DNA of 64,000 nt from Gilichinskyi gelida (lineage in GTDB: Bacteria > Acidobacteriota > Thermoanaerobaculia > Gp7-AA8). Within the stretch, counting starts at the first letter, position 1. The number at the start of each line of letters is the position of its first letter. Under the pieces are notes generated by a model that saw nothing but the letters and a program-made list of their open reading frames with translations, was not told the origin of the DNA and searched no databases. The stretch is taken from the NCBI GenBank assembly GCA_038040385.1, contig JBBPII010000021.1, positions 46,510 through 110,509 of the forward strand. Reading direction: 5' to 3'. The position numbers and the translations under genes are program-made. Shown piece after piece: positions 1-8,709 of the stretch.

Positions 1-71
1 CCGATCGTCTTCAACGCCTCGGTGCGGTCGGCGTTGGCCAGAGCGTAGACCCGTTCTTCGATGGTCGGCAT
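1..71 (-). CDS. Partial gene after dapA (5' end only)
   Basis: The first 23 codons of a minus-strand gene, reading MPTIEERVYALANADR and onward, run off the left edge. Its ATG lies directly next to the dapA stop with no gap, so it is almost certainly co-transcribed with lysC-dapB-dapA. The position suggests the next diaminopimelate step, such as dapD or a dapL-type aminotransferase, but the visible residues are too few to identify a family. The function is inferred from context only. Confidence 0.5.
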   Translation of the reverse strand, partial: MPTIEERVYALANADRTEALKTI

Positions 72-986
72 TTACTTGCTCACCGCATCGAACAACCCGC
101 ACTCCTGCAGGATCGCCTCGAGCTTCTTGCGGTTCGCCTCCGTGATCGGCGCCAGCGGAGGGCGGACGGTGTCGGTGGGGATGATGCCGAGCATCTTGCA
201 CGCGGCCTTCACCGGGATGGGACTCGACTCGATGAAATTGCCGGTCATCAGCGGCAGGAGGCGCTCGTGGATGCGGCGGGCACCCGAGAAGTCGCCCGCC
301 AGCGCTGCGGCGACCATCGTCGACATCGGCCCCGGCACTTCGTTCGAGGCAACCGAGATGATGCCGTCGGCGCCCGCGCCGATGAGCGGCAGGGTCCAGG
401 CGTCGTCGCCGCTCAGGACGGCGAAGCCCTTCCGCCGATCGCGCAGGATGCTGAGGATCTGCTCCATGTTCCCCGACGCCTCTTTCACGCCGATGACGTT
501 CGGCACCTCGGCGGCGATCTGCAGCGTCGTCGCCGCGGTCATGTTCACTCCGGTGCGGCCGGGGACGTTGTACATGATCATCGGGAAGCCGCTCTTCCGC
601 TTCTCGATGGCCTCGGCCTGCATGCCGAAATGGCGGCGCAGCCCGTCGGGCGTCGGCTTGTTGTAGTAGGGCGTGATGGTGAGGACGCCGTCGGCTCCGA
701 GCTCGATGGCCTGCACGGCGAGCTCGATGGCCCGGACGGTCGAGTTGCTGCCGGCTCCCGCGAGGACCGGCACGCGATGGTCGGCGGTCTCGATGACGAT
801 CTCCACCACCCGGCGGTGCTCGTCGGGCGTCAGCGTCGGATTCTCGCCGGTGGTGCCGCACGGGACGAGGAAGTTGATGCCTTCCGCGATCTGCCACTCG
901 ACGAAGCGCGCCAGCGCGGCCTCGTCGAGCGCGCCCGATTCCTTGAAGGGGGTGACGAGAGCCGTACCTACGCCTCTGAACTTCAT
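72..986 (-). CDS. dapA: 4-hydroxy-tetrahydrodipicolinate synthase
   Basis: DapA condenses pyruvate with aspartate semialdehyde, the first committed step to diaminopimelate and lysine, in the cytoplasm. The 304-residue protein has the family's usual length and an aldolase barrel. Visible motifs are GTTGE at residues 44-48, the YNVPGRTG segment with the catalytic Tyr at about 139, and the Schiff-base Lys168 in GVKEASG. I chose the ATG at 984-986, which gives the standard MKFRGVGTALVTPF start; an in-frame start further upstream would add 14 residues unlike the family. It follows dapB after 22 bases. Confidence 0.97.
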   Translation of the reverse strand: MKFRGVGTALVTPFKESGALDEAALARFVEWQIAEGINFLVPCGTTGENPTLTPDEHRRVVEIVIETADHRVPVLAGAGSNSTVRAIELAVQAIELGADGVLTITPYYNKPTPDGLRRHFGMQAEAIEKRKSGFPMIMYNVPGRTGVNMTAATTLQIAAEVPNVIGVKEASGNMEQILSILRDRRKGFAVLSGDDAWTLPLIGAGADGIISVASNEVPGPMSTMVAAALAGDFSGARRIHERLLPLMTGNFIESSPIPVKAACKMLGIIPTDTVRPPLAPITEANRKKLEAILQECGLFDAVSK

Positions 987-1008
987 GTTCTGCTCCCGGG
1001 TTGCGACC

Positions 1009-1674
1009 CTAAAACACCAATTCATCAAACCGAAAGAATCCCTTCCGCCCGCGGACCATCTCCGCAGCCAGGACCGCGCCGCGGGCGAAGCCGTCGCGGC
1101 TGCGAGCGCGATGGGAGATCTCGATCAAATCGTCGGACGAGTCGAAGAACAGCGTGTGCAGGCCGAATTCCGCGCCGACCCGCGAGGAGGCGATCGGCGG
1201 ATCGAGCTTGCCGCCGCTCCCCTCTTTGACTTCGCTCGCCATCTTCAGCGCGGTGCCGCTCGGCTCGTCCTTCTTTTGCGAGTGATGGCGCTCCTCGATG
1301 CCCGCCTCGTACTGCGGGAATCGCGCGACCAGCTCTCCGGCGCGGCGCGCCAGCGCGAACGCCACGTTCGCGCCGGGCGAGAAGTTCGAGGCGTAGACGC
1401 AGCCGATGCCGGACTTCTCCACGTGCGCGCGAACGTCGCCGAGCTGCTCGTTCCAACCCGTCGTACCGATCACCAGCCCGATGCCGTTGTCGCAGGCCAG
1501 GCCCACGGCGCGGCCGAGCGCCGAAGCATGCGAGAAGTCGATCAGCACCTCGGCGCCGTCGAGCGGCTCCTCGCGGTCGACGTCGAGGATACAGACCACC
1601 TCGTGGCCGCGCTCCTTCGCCATGTTCTCGATGGTCTTGCCCATCTTGCCGTAGCCGTGGATGGCGACTTTCAT
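1009..1674 (-). CDS. dapB: 4-hydroxy-tetrahydrodipicolinate reductase
   Basis: DapB reduces the DapA product with NAD(P)H in the lysine/diaminopimelate pathway. The 221-residue protein begins MKVAIHGYGKMGK, a compact Rossmann dinucleotide motif. It carries IDFSHASA, GTTGWNEQ, ASNFSPGANV and the substrate-binding block EERHHSQKKDEPSGTA, with the paired His and the Lys typical of the active site. It is shorter than the roughly 240-270 residues of many homologues, close to the compact form. Its ATG overlaps the lysC stop by four bases (ATGA), so the two are translationally coupled. Confidence 0.95.
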   Translation of the reverse strand: MKVAIHGYGKMGKTIENMAKERGHEVVCILDVDREEPLDGAEVLIDFSHASALGRAVGLACDNGIGLVIGTTGWNEQLGDVRAHVEKSGIGCVYASNFSPGANVAFALARRAGELVARFPQYEAGIEERHHSQKKDEPSGTALKMASEVKEGSGGKLDPPIASSRVGAEFGLHTLFFDSSDDLIEISHRARSRDGFARGAVLAAEMVRGRKGFFRFDELVF

Positions 1675-3044
1675 GCCGGTACCGGCGCTTCGAACAGCGC
1701 GGCGTGAATGGCGCGCACCGCCTGGTCGGCGTCGCGCTCGTCGCAGACGATGGAGAGATTGAGACCGGACGTGCCGAGGGAGAACATCGACATCGGCACG
1801 CCACGCATGGCGTCGAAGACCCGCGCGCCCACGGCGGAGTCCTTCATCAGATTCCGCCCCACGATGGCCACGATGCACTGGTTGTTGCGCACGTCGACGT
1901 CGATGCCGTTCTTCTCCAGCCGCTCCTTCAGCGCGTCGATGTTGTGGCTTTCGTCGACGGTGACGGAGACCGAGACCTCCGAGGTGGTGATCAGATCGAC
2001 GGAGACATGCAGTTCGTCGAAGATGGCGAAAAGGCGCGCCAGGAAGCCGTACGCGCCGAGCATGCGGCTGGAGGTCATGTGCACCACGCTCACCCCCCGC
2101 TTGAGGGCCACCGCACGCGGGCCAGCCTCGCGCTGGTCGCCCTCGGCGCTCACCAGCGTCCCCGGGCTGGCCACGTTGTGCGTGTTGAGCACGCGCACCG
2201 GGATGTTGCGCTCCACGGCCGGCGCGATGGTCTTCGGATGCAGGACTTTCGCCCCGAACCACGCCAGCTCCGCCGCCTCGACGTACGAGATGTGGTCGAT
2301 GACCCGCGCGCCGGGGATGAGCCGCGGGTCGCAGGTCATCATGCCGTCGACGTCGGTCCAGATCTGGATCTCCTCCGCGCCGATCGCCGCGCCGACGATG
2401 GCCGCGCTGTAGTCGGAGCCGCCGCGTCCGAGGGTGGTGGTGGCGCCGTCGCGGGTGCGGCCGATGAAGCCGCCCATGACCGGGATGTGCCGCCGCTCGA
2501 CGATCGGGAGTAGCACGCGCTGGGCAGCGGCGCGCGTCTCGTCCATCAGGGGGCTGGCCTCGCCGAACTTGGCGTCGGTGAAGACGACCTCGCCGGAGTC
2601 GACCGGCTCGCCCGGCAGCGCCCGCATCATCATCGAGTAGGCGAAGAGCACCGACGAGAGCTGCTCGCCGATGGCCATCACTTTGTCCTTGGCCCGCGGG
2701 GTGATCTCGCGCAGCAGGGCGATGCCGCGCAGGATGGTGTGGATCTCTTCGATCTGGCGGTGCAGTTTCTTGAGGAAGGCCTCGAAGAAGTCGAATTTCT
2801 GCTGCACCAGGCGCATGGCGACGTCTTCGTGCCGCTGCCGCACGCGGTCGATGATCTCTGCGACGCGCGCCTCGTCCCCGGCGCACGCCGCCTCGGTCGA
2901 GGCCACGAGGTCGTTGGTGACGCCCGCCAGCGCGGAGACGACCACGATCGGATTGCGCTCCCGCCGCTCGGCAACGATGTCGATGGCGTTGGCCACGCGC
3001 TGCGCGTCGCCGACACTCGTGCCGCCAAACTTGATGATGATCAT
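1671..3044 (-). CDS. lysC: Aspartate kinase with C-terminal ACT domains
   Basis: This enzyme phosphorylates aspartate, the entry to lysine, threonine and methionine synthesis. The 457-residue protein begins MIIIKFGGTSVGD, the kinase signature. The amino-acid kinase domain covers about residues 1-300 and includes GRGGSDYSAA and WTDVDGMMTCDPR. Two ACT domains follow, so allosteric feedback by an end-product amino acid is expected, though the effector cannot be read here. The length matches monofunctional LysC of the E. coli class; no homoserine dehydrogenase is fused. It lies 46 bases downstream of asd and overlaps dapB by ATGA. Confidence 0.96.
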   Translation of the reverse strand: MIIIKFGGTSVGDAQRVANAIDIVAERRERNPIVVVSALAGVTNDLVASTEAACAGDEARVAEIIDRVRQRHEDVAMRLVQQKFDFFEAFLKKLHRQIEEIHTILRGIALLREITPRAKDKVMAIGEQLSSVLFAYSMMMRALPGEPVDSGEVVFTDAKFGEASPLMDETRAAAQRVLLPIVERRHIPVMGGFIGRTRDGATTTLGRGGSDYSAAIVGAAIGAEEIQIWTDVDGMMTCDPRLIPGARVIDHISYVEAAELAWFGAKVLHPKTIAPAVERNIPVRVLNTHNVASPGTLVSAEGDQREAGPRAVALKRGVSVVHMTSSRMLGAYGFLARLFAIFDELHVSVDLITTSEVSVSVTVDESHNIDALKERLEKNGIDVDVRNNQCIVAIVGRNLMKDSAVGARVFDAMRGVPMSMFSLGTSGLNLSIVCDERDADQAVRAIHAALFEAPVPA

Positions 3045-3068
3045 GAGCCGCCCCCCACCCGGTTCGCA

Positions 3069-3089
3069 GTTGGCCGTTGGCCGTTGGCC
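3069..3089. repeat. Three tandem copies of a 7-base unit
   Basis: Between lysC and asd the unit GTTGGCC is repeated three times and runs into the asd stop codon. It occupies much of the 46-base gap. No regulatory role can be read from it. Confidence 0.7.
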
Positions 3090-3090
3090 G

Positions 3091-4185
3091 TCACAGCATG
3101 CCCTTCGCTTCCAGCAGCTCCGCGTTCAACAGCGCCGCCCCCGCCGCCCCGCGGACGGTGTTGTGCACCAGCGCGACCATGCGGTAGTCGAGGATGGGGC
3201 AAGGACGCAGCCGGCCGACGCTCACCGCCATCCCACCCTCCCGATCGCGGTCGAGGCGCGGCTGCGGGCGGTCGGTCTCGTCGAGCACGTGGATCGGCTG
3301 CCGCGGCGCGGACGGCAACGACAGCTCTTGCGGCTCTCCGCGAAACTCGCGCAGCGCATCGATGAGCTGCGCGCTGCTCGCTGCCAGCCGCAACCTGAGA
3401 GAGATCGTCATCAAATGCCCGTCGATCACCGGCACGCGATTCACCTGCGCGGAGATGGTCATCGGCGCCGGCTCGAAGCGGCCACCGCTCCACCGCCCCA
3501 GGATCTTGCGCGGCTCGCTCTCGATTTTCTCTTCCTCGCCGCCGCCGATGTACGGGATCACGTTGTCGAGGATGGCATACGACGCCACGCCGTTGTAGCC
3601 GGCGCCGGAGATGGCCTGCATCGTCGTCACTTGCAGTTGCTCGATGCCGAAGGCGCGCTCGATCGGGGCGATGGCCATCGCCAGGCCGATTACCGAGCAG
3701 TTGGGATTGGTCACGATGGCGCCGCGGCCGCCGCGCCGCTTGCGCTGCTGCTCGATCGCCACCAAATGTTCGGCGTTGACCTCGGGGATCAGCAGCGGCA
3801 CGTCGTCGTCCATCCGATGGTTGCGCGAGTTGGAGACCACTACGCAGCCGCGGCCGGCGTAGAGCTCCTCCGCCTCGCCGGCCACCGAGGAGTCGAGGCC
3901 GGAGAAGAGGAGGCGCGATTCGAGATCCGCGTTGAGCGGCTTCACTTCCAGCGACGACGCAGCGCGCGGGAGGAGCGTGTCGAGCCGCCAGTCGGCGGCG
4001 TCCGCGTAGCGCTTCCCGGCGCTGCGGTCCGAGGCCACCACTTCGTGGAGGCGGAACCAGGGGTGATTCTCGAGCAGTTGCACGAAGCGCTGCCCGACCG
4101 AGCCGGTCGCGCCGAGGACCGCGACCGGGATGCGTTCGCTGCGCGATGTGCGCGCGTCAGCCGGGAGGGTGAGCGTTTCGGTCAT
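3091..4185 (-). CDS. asd: Aspartate-semialdehyde dehydrogenase
   Basis: Asd reduces aspartyl phosphate to aspartate semialdehyde, the branch point to diaminopimelate and homoserine. The 364-residue protein has the NADP motif GATGSVGQRF near residue 25, the nucleophilic Cys in TNPNCSVIGLAM, and a conserved QAISGAGYNG block. The NSRNHRM segment resembles the archaeal/fungal branch of Asd more than the E. coli branch. An unstructured extension of about 20 residues precedes the Rossmann fold. Its start lies 29 bases inside the 3' end of the upstream membrane-protein gene, so the two probably share a transcript. Confidence 0.94.
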   Translation of the reverse strand: MTETLTLPADARTSRSERIPVAVLGATGSVGQRFVQLLENHPWFRLHEVVASDRSAGKRYADAADWRLDTLLPRAASSLEVKPLNADLESRLLFSGLDSSVAGEAEELYAGRGCVVVSNSRNHRMDDDVPLLIPEVNAEHLVAIEQQRKRRGGRGAIVTNPNCSVIGLAMAIAPIERAFGIEQLQVTTMQAISGAGYNGVASYAILDNVIPYIGGGEEEKIESEPRKILGRWSGGRFEPAPMTISAQVNRVPVIDGHLMTISLRLRLAASSAQLIDALREFRGEPQELSLPSAPRQPIHVLDETDRPQPRLDRDREGGMAVSVGRLRPCPILDYRMVALVHNTVRGAAGAALLNAELLEAKGML

Positions 4186-5692
4186 GCAAGAGAGATTCTA
4201 AGACGAAGACGGCGGCCACCGCGCCGAGGTGAATGAGGCGCAGCGCAAGAAGATGCGACGCGAATGGCCCTACCGCCACGTGCGACAGATCGGCGGTGAA
4301 AGGGGCGTGCCATGGGCCCCAGCGAAACAGCCACCAGCCCGTGGCGGGAGAGGTGAGGCCGGCGAAGTCGTGAAAAAGCGCCCCTTCGTGGATGATCACG
4401 TCCCATCCCACCAGCCAGCCGGCGGTGATCGCGATCGGCGTCATGGGAAAGAGCGTCGCCACAATTAGCGGCGCCAAGGCGTACCAGAACCACCCCTCCT
4501 TCCCCGCCGCCGGCAGCGCCAGGCCCATGGCGCGGGCGCGGCGGATGTACCCGCCGGCGTGGACGACCTGCGCGACGGTGAAGGCGGCCAGGCCGGCGAG
4601 CGGAAACAGCGCCAGCCGGCGCTGCTTCGAGCGCAGCACGCCGAAGACGATCAGCGCGAGCAGCGGCACGGCGTAGAGCAGCATGCCTCGCAGCGTCAGC
4701 GCATTCCAGTGCTGCCCGCTGGTCCACACCGCGCTGGCGAGCGTCACCTTCACCATCTCGAAGTAGCGGATCGGCTGCGGCACTCCGGTGGTTGCCGCGG
4801 GGTCGAAGCCGAGGACGCCGAGGGGATTGTGCGTGCGCAGGGCGAGGTCGGCGATGGTGATGGCGATCGAGATCGCGCAGGCGATCGCGACGGTGATCAC
4901 GCGGAGGCGCGGAGTACGTTGACGGATCCAGAACAGCAGCAGGATCACCAGCGCGGGCCAGGTGTAGAGCTTGGTCGCCAGCGCCAGCGCCCAGAAGAGC
5001 GCGGCACGCCATGTCGATCCGGCGAACGTGCATGCCAGCGCCAGCGCGAGGAGCATGCAGGCGAAGGCGTCGTTGCTTGCGCGCGCCACGAGCGTCAGCC
5101 ACGTCGGGAGCGACACCAGCAGCGCCGCCGCCGCGATCCCGCGCATCCCGAAAAACGTCTCGCCGATGCGCGCGGTCGCCAGCACGATGACCGCGGCGAA
5201 GAGGATGGACAGCATGCGCCAGAAGCGCAGCTCCGCGAGCTGCGTGCGATGAATGAGGCGCCCGAGGCGCCCGGCGATCGAGTAGTAGAGCCGCGGCTGC
5301 TGCGCCTCGATGTTGGAGCGGAGATAGTTGGCGGTCGTGGCGTGATCGACCACCACCGCGCGCCTGCGGACCACCTCCGGCCAACCGGCGTCGACGTGTC
5401 CGAAGTCGGCCGGGTACGCCGGATCTCCCGCCGTCGCCGAGGCGAGATACTGCGCCACGGAGGGTTCGCGGATGTCGGGATTGCGCCCCTCCTGCAGCAC
5501 GAACACCAGCCGCGCCACGTGCCACACCTCGTCCAGCCCCGCGTACGGCGGCAGCGCCGCCACCTGCAGCATCAGGCGGGCCAGGGCGGCGGCGGCGACC
5601 AGCGCGTACAGCACGATCCGCGCGACGTCATCCTGAGCCGCGAAGACGGCGAAGGATCTCGGCCTACGCAACCTGAGATCCTTCCCCTTCAC
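4157..5692 (-). CDS. Polytopic membrane protein, glycosyltransferase-like
   Basis: A protein of up to 511 residues with about ten hydrophobic segments and an N-proximal periplasmic loop containing the acidic GLDEVWH motif. This resembles GT-C or DUF2142-type proteins that use lipid-linked sugars, but no acceptor can be inferred. The listed ATG lies inside a palindromic repeat, so the first 22 or so residues (RPRSFAVFAAQDD) are repeat-encoded. A GTG at 5612-5614, just after the repeat and leading into VLYALVAAAALARL, is a credible alternative start. The gene overlaps asd by 29 bases, so lysine genes may be co-transcribed with it. Confidence 0.75.
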   Translation of the reverse strand: MKGKDLRLRRPRSFAVFAAQDDVARIVLYALVAAAALARLMLQVAALPPYAGLDEVWHVARLVFVLQEGRNPDIREPSVAQYLASATAGDPAYPADFGHVDAGWPEVVRRRAVVVDHATTANYLRSNIEAQQPRLYYSIAGRLGRLIHRTQLAELRFWRMLSILFAAVIVLATARIGETFFGMRGIAAAALLVSLPTWLTLVARASNDAFACMLLALALACTFAGSTWRAALFWALALATKLYTWPALVILLLFWIRQRTPRLRVITVAIACAISIAITIADLALRTHNPLGVLGFDPAATTGVPQPIRYFEMVKVTLASAVWTSGQHWNALTLRGMLLYAVPLLALIVFGVLRSKQRRLALFPLAGLAAFTVAQVVHAGGYIRRARAMGLALPAAGKEGWFWYALAPLIVATLFPMTPIAITAGWLVGWDVIIHEGALFHDFAGLTSPATGWWLFRWGPWHAPFTADLSHVAVGPFASHLLALRLIHLGAVAAVFVLESLLHDRNAHPPG

Positions 5693-5713
5693 TTCGTTCA
5701 GGGTCAGGATGAC
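5627..5713. repeat. Palindromic repeat, family A
   Basis: An imperfect inverted repeat of about 87 bases bounded by GTCATCCTGAG and CAGGATGAC, with internal arms around AGATCC. It sits between divergent amtB and the membrane-protein gene. One end supplies the ATG used for amtB, and the other lies inside the apparent N terminus of the minus-strand gene. Related copies are at 6988, 11359 and 38065. Confidence 0.9.
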
Positions 5714-6983
5714 GAGTATTTTTCATGTCGCATTAATATCATCGGTTATAATCGCGCTCATCGTTCCCGCCGATACCGCCTGGCTCCTGGTCGCCACCGC
5801 GCTGGTGCTCATGATGACCCCGGCCCTCGGATTCTTCTACGGCGGGATGGTCCGCGCCAAGAACGCTCTCAACACTTTGATGATGAGCTTCTCCGCGCTC
5901 GGCTTCGTCGGATTGGCGTGGGCCTTCTTCGGCTACTCCTTCGCCTTCGGCCGCGGATCGCAGTATTTCCTGCTGCGCGGCGTCGGCCTCGAGGCGAAAG
6001 GGACGATCCCGCACCTCCTCTTCTTCGCCTACCAGGGAACGTTCGCCGTCATCACCGCCGCGCTGATCTCCGGCGCGATCGTGGAGCGGATGCGCTTCGG
6101 CCCGTACGTGGTCTTCATCACCATCTGGTCGCTGGCGGTCTACGCGCCGGTCGCGCACTGGGTGTGGGGCGGCGGCTGGATCGCCAACCTCGGCGCGCTC
6201 GACTTCGCCGGCGGCACGGTGGTGCACGTGAACGCCGCGGCCGCGGCGATGGTCTGCGCGGTGGTGGTCGGAGCCCGGAAGGACTACGCGCGCCAGGCCA
6301 TCCTGCCGCAGAACGTACCGTTCACGCTCCTCGGCGCGGGACTGCTGTGGCTCGGTTGGTTCGGATTCAACGCCGGGTCCGCGCTGGCAGCGAACGGCAT
6401 CGCCGCGCTGGCCTTCGTCAACACCATGCTGGCGCCGACGGCGACGTTGGTGGTCTGGACGATGCTCGACCTGATGCGCACGCGCAAGGCCACCGCGATC
6501 GGCGCGGCGACGGGCATCGTGGTCGGCCTGGTGGCCATCACCCCCGCCGCGGGATTCATCAGTCCGCGATTCGCCATCGTGCTCGGCGCGATCGCCGCGG
6601 TGCCGAGCTACTTCGCGCTGCTCTACCGGGCGAAGACTCGCCTCGACGACTCGCTCGACGTCGTCGCCGCGCATGGCGTCGGCGGCATCGTCGGCGCGCT
6701 GCTCACCGGCGTCTTCGCCTCGAAGCAGTGGAACCCCGGCGGCGCCGACGGCCTCCTCGCCGGCAACGCGCGGCAGCTCGGCGTCCAAGCCATCGCCATC
6801 CTGGCCACGCTCGTCTACAGCGGCGTGGTGACGTTCATCATCGTGAAGCTCGTCGGCGTGGTGATGGCGCTGCGCACCAACACCCGCGACGAAGGCCTCG
6901 GCCTCGACGTCACGCAACACGGCGAGGAGGCGTACAGCAGGGGTGAGGGGGCCATTCTCGTGCTCGACGGGAGGAGCGATTGA
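5709..6983 (+). CDS. amtB: Ammonium transporter
   Basis: AmtB conducts ammonium/ammonia across the inner membrane. The 424-residue protein has the family's eleven-helix pattern. It keeps PADTAWLL near residue 20, GFFYGGMVRAKN, and both pore histidines in TVVHVNAA and AAHGVGGIVGA. The first ~19 residues are hydrophobic and could be a signal sequence, as in E. coli AmtB. The ATG belongs to the end of the flanking palindromic repeat and no better start is visible upstream of the mature PADTAWLL, so the exact N terminus is uncertain. The PII gene follows after another repeat, the usual amtB-glnK partnership. Confidence 0.95.
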   Translation: MTSIFHVALISSVIIALIVPADTAWLLVATALVLMMTPALGFFYGGMVRAKNALNTLMMSFSALGFVGLAWAFFGYSFAFGRGSQYFLLRGVGLEAKGTIPHLLFFAYQGTFAVITAALISGAIVERMRFGPYVVFITIWSLAVYAPVAHWVWGGGWIANLGALDFAGGTVVHVNAAAAAMVCAVVVGARKDYARQAILPQNVPFTLLGAGLLWLGWFGFNAGSALAANGIAALAFVNTMLAPTATLVVWTMLDLMRTRKATAIGAATGIVVGLVAITPAAGFISPRFAIVLGAIAAVPSYFALLYRAKTRLDDSLDVVAAHGVGGIVGALLTGVFASKQWNPGGADGLLAGNARQLGVQAIAILATLVYSGVVTFIIVKLVGVVMALRTNTRDEGLGLDVTQHGEEAYSRGEGAILVLDGRSD

Positions 6984-6987
6984 CCAC

Positions 6988-7077
6988 GTTTATCCTGAGC
7001 GCGAAGGGCGAAGGATCTGCCGCCCACTTGCGCAGCGCATATAGGCGCCAGATCCCTCGCTTCGCTCGGGATAAATT
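6988..7077. repeat. Palindromic repeat, family A
   Basis: An inverted repeat bounded by TTTATCCTGAGC and GCTCGGGATAAA that fills almost all of the space between amtB and the PII gene. It could fold into an mRNA hairpin and so tune PII expression relative to amtB. The repeat itself is visible; the regulatory role is inference. Confidence 0.88.
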
Positions 7078-7089
7078 AGTGAGGAGCGA

Positions 7090-7452
7090 ATGAAACTCGT
7101 CGTCGCCATCATCCGGCCCGACCGCCTCGGCAACGTGCTCGAGGAGTTGTTCCGCGCGAAGATCGCCGGCCTCACCATCAGCCGCGTGCAGGGGCACGGC
7201 GGCGAGACCGAGCGCGTGGAGACCTATCGCGGCACGACGGTCAAGATGGAGCTGACCGAGAAAGTGCGCATCGAGATCGGCGTCTCCGATCACTTCGTCG
7301 ATCCGACCATCGACGCCATCATCGCCGGCGCGCGCACCGGCGACGTCGGCGACGGAAAGATCTTCGTGATGCCGGTGGAGCGCGTGGTGCGGATCCGGAC
7401 CGGGGAGACGGACCGCGCGGCGGTGACGCCGGTGGGAGTCGCGCCGGATTGA
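7090..7452 (+). CDS. glnB: PII nitrogen regulatory protein, non-tyrosine T-loop
   Basis: PII trimers bind ATP/ADP and 2-oxoglutarate and gate AmtB and nitrogen enzymes. The 120-residue protein has normal length, with the T-loop TERVETYRGTTVKMEL, the B-loop TGDVGDGKIF and the C-loop RIRTGE. Position 51, the uridylylated Tyr in E. coli GlnB/GlnK (YRGAEY), is Val here, so uridylylation at that site is impossible. Linkage to amtB suggests a GlnK-like role. A purine-rich GAGGAG lies just before the ATG. Its stop overlaps the TTG start of the MFS gene by four bases. Confidence 0.95.
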   Translation: MKLVVAIIRPDRLGNVLEELFRAKIAGLTISRVQGHGGETERVETYRGTTVKMELTEKVRIEIGVSDHFVDPTIDAIIAGARTGDVGDGKIFVMPVERVVRIRTGETDRAAVTPVGVAPD

Positions 7453-8678
7453 GCTCCGGCCACGACCCCTACGCCCCACTCCGCTACTCGAACTTCCGCT
7501 GGCTCGTGCTGGCGCACGGCACCTCCACCGTGGCGCGCGAGGCGCAGATCGTCGTCGTCGCCTGGCAGATCTACGAAGTCACCAAAGACCCGCTGTCGCT
7601 GGGACTGATCGGGCTGGCCGAGGCGCTGCCGTTCGTGGCGGTGGCGCTGTATGCGGGACATGTGGCGGATCGCGCCAACCGGCGGACCATCGCCATCGCC
7701 GGGACGCTGGGGCTGGCGATCTCCGCCGTCGCCCTGCTGCTGTTCACACTCAATCCGGCGCTGCTGCACAACGTCTGGCCGATCTACGGCGTGATCTTCG
7801 CCAGCGGCATCGCGCGGAGCTTCACCCGGCCGGCGGTCACCGCGCTCTCCGCGGAGCTGGTGCCGCGCGAGATCTACTCGGGCGCGGTGGCGTGGCGATC
7901 ATCCGTGTGGCAGGGGGCGGCCATCGCCGGGCCGGCGCTCGGCGGCATGCTGTACGGCTTCTGGGGGCCGAGGCTGACCTACGGCGTGGTCATCGTCCTC
8001 TTCGCCGGCGCGCTCGCGGCGCTGCTGGCCATCACCCACCAGTCGGAGCCGCTGCCGAACGACATGCCGATCGGCGAGAGCCTGCGGGTCGGCCTACGGT
8101 TCCTCTGGCGTCAGCCGGTGCTCCTCGGCGCGATGACCCTCGACCTCTTCTCCGTCCTCTTCGGCGGCGCGGTCGCGCTGCTGCCGATCTTCGCCAAGAT
8201 GCTCGGCGCCGGCCCGCAGGGACTCGGCGTCCTCCGCGCCGCGCCGGCGGTCGGCTCGCTCGCCGTCGGCGTCTACCTCGCCCACCGCCTACCCTTCCGC
8301 CGCGCCGGGCCGACGCTGTTCGTCGCCGTCGCCGTCTTCGGCCTGACGATGATCGGCTTCGCCCTGTCGCGCAGCTTCCTGCTCTCATTCGGCCTGTTGA
8401 TGCTGAGCGGCGTGGCGGACAACGTCAGCGTCCTGATCCGCGGCACGCTGATGCAGACCCTCACCCCGCGCGAGCTGCTGGGACGGGTGGCGTCGGTGAA
8501 CTCGATCTTCATCGGCGCCTCGAACGAGATCGGCGCCTTCGAGTCGGGCGTCGCCGCGCGCCTCCTCGGCGTCGTGCCGTCGGTGATCTTCGGCGGGGTG
8601 ATGACGCTGGTGGTGGTGGCGGTGACGGCGGTGGCGTCGCCGCGGCTGCGGAAGATGCGAGAAATCCACTCCCTGTAG
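7449..8678 (+). CDS. MFS transporter
   Basis: A 409-residue major facilitator with about twelve hydrophobic segments. The signature between helices 2 and 3 is AGHVADRANRR. It resembles the MFS_3 (enterobactin exporter-like) branch, which often has YRLLREVASPR-like symmetry and no clear substrate. The TTG start overlaps the PII stop as TTGA, giving translational coupling, but nothing in the sequence ties its substrate to nitrogen metabolism. The N terminus MSSGHDPYAPLRYSNFRWL is typical of these proteins. Confidence 0.88.
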   Translation: MSSGHDPYAPLRYSNFRWLVLAHGTSTVAREAQIVVVAWQIYEVTKDPLSLGLIGLAEALPFVAVALYAGHVADRANRRTIAIAGTLGLAISAVALLLFTLNPALLHNVWPIYGVIFASGIARSFTRPAVTALSAELVPREIYSGAVAWRSSVWQGAAIAGPALGGMLYGFWGPRLTYGVVIVLFAGALAALLAITHQSEPLPNDMPIGESLRVGLRFLWRQPVLLGAMTLDLFSVLFGGAVALLPIFAKMLGAGPQGLGVLRAAPAVGSLAVGVYLAHRLPFRRAGPTLFVAVAVFGLTMIGFALSRSFLLSFGLLMLSGVADNVSVLIRGTLMQTLTPRELLGRVASVNSIFIGASNEIGAFESGVAARLLGVVPSVIFGGVMTLVVVAVTAVASPRLRKMREIHSL

Positions 8679-8709
8679 AAGAACTTGACCGCCACGCTAC
8701 TCTGGCTTC

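Noticed and set aside
1009..2886. Apparent 625-residue fusion ending in dapB
   Set aside because: The upstream part is an out-of-frame reading of lysC rich in Arg/Ala/Gly; the dapB start by ATGA overlap explains the real gene.
3069..3089. GTTGGCC triplet considered as a CRISPR-like or regulatory array
   Set aside because: Seven-base units without spacers are a simple tandem repeat.
4559..6946. 795-codon plus-strand open frame across the membrane-protein and amtB genes
   Set aside because: Highly Arg/Gln/Gly-rich antisense and off-frame sequence, typical of open frames that arise by chance in high-GC DNA.
6988..7077. Hairpin between amtB and glnB considered as a riboswitch
   Set aside because: It matches the family A dispersed repeat, so folding reflects the repeat and not a conserved ligand-binding RNA.
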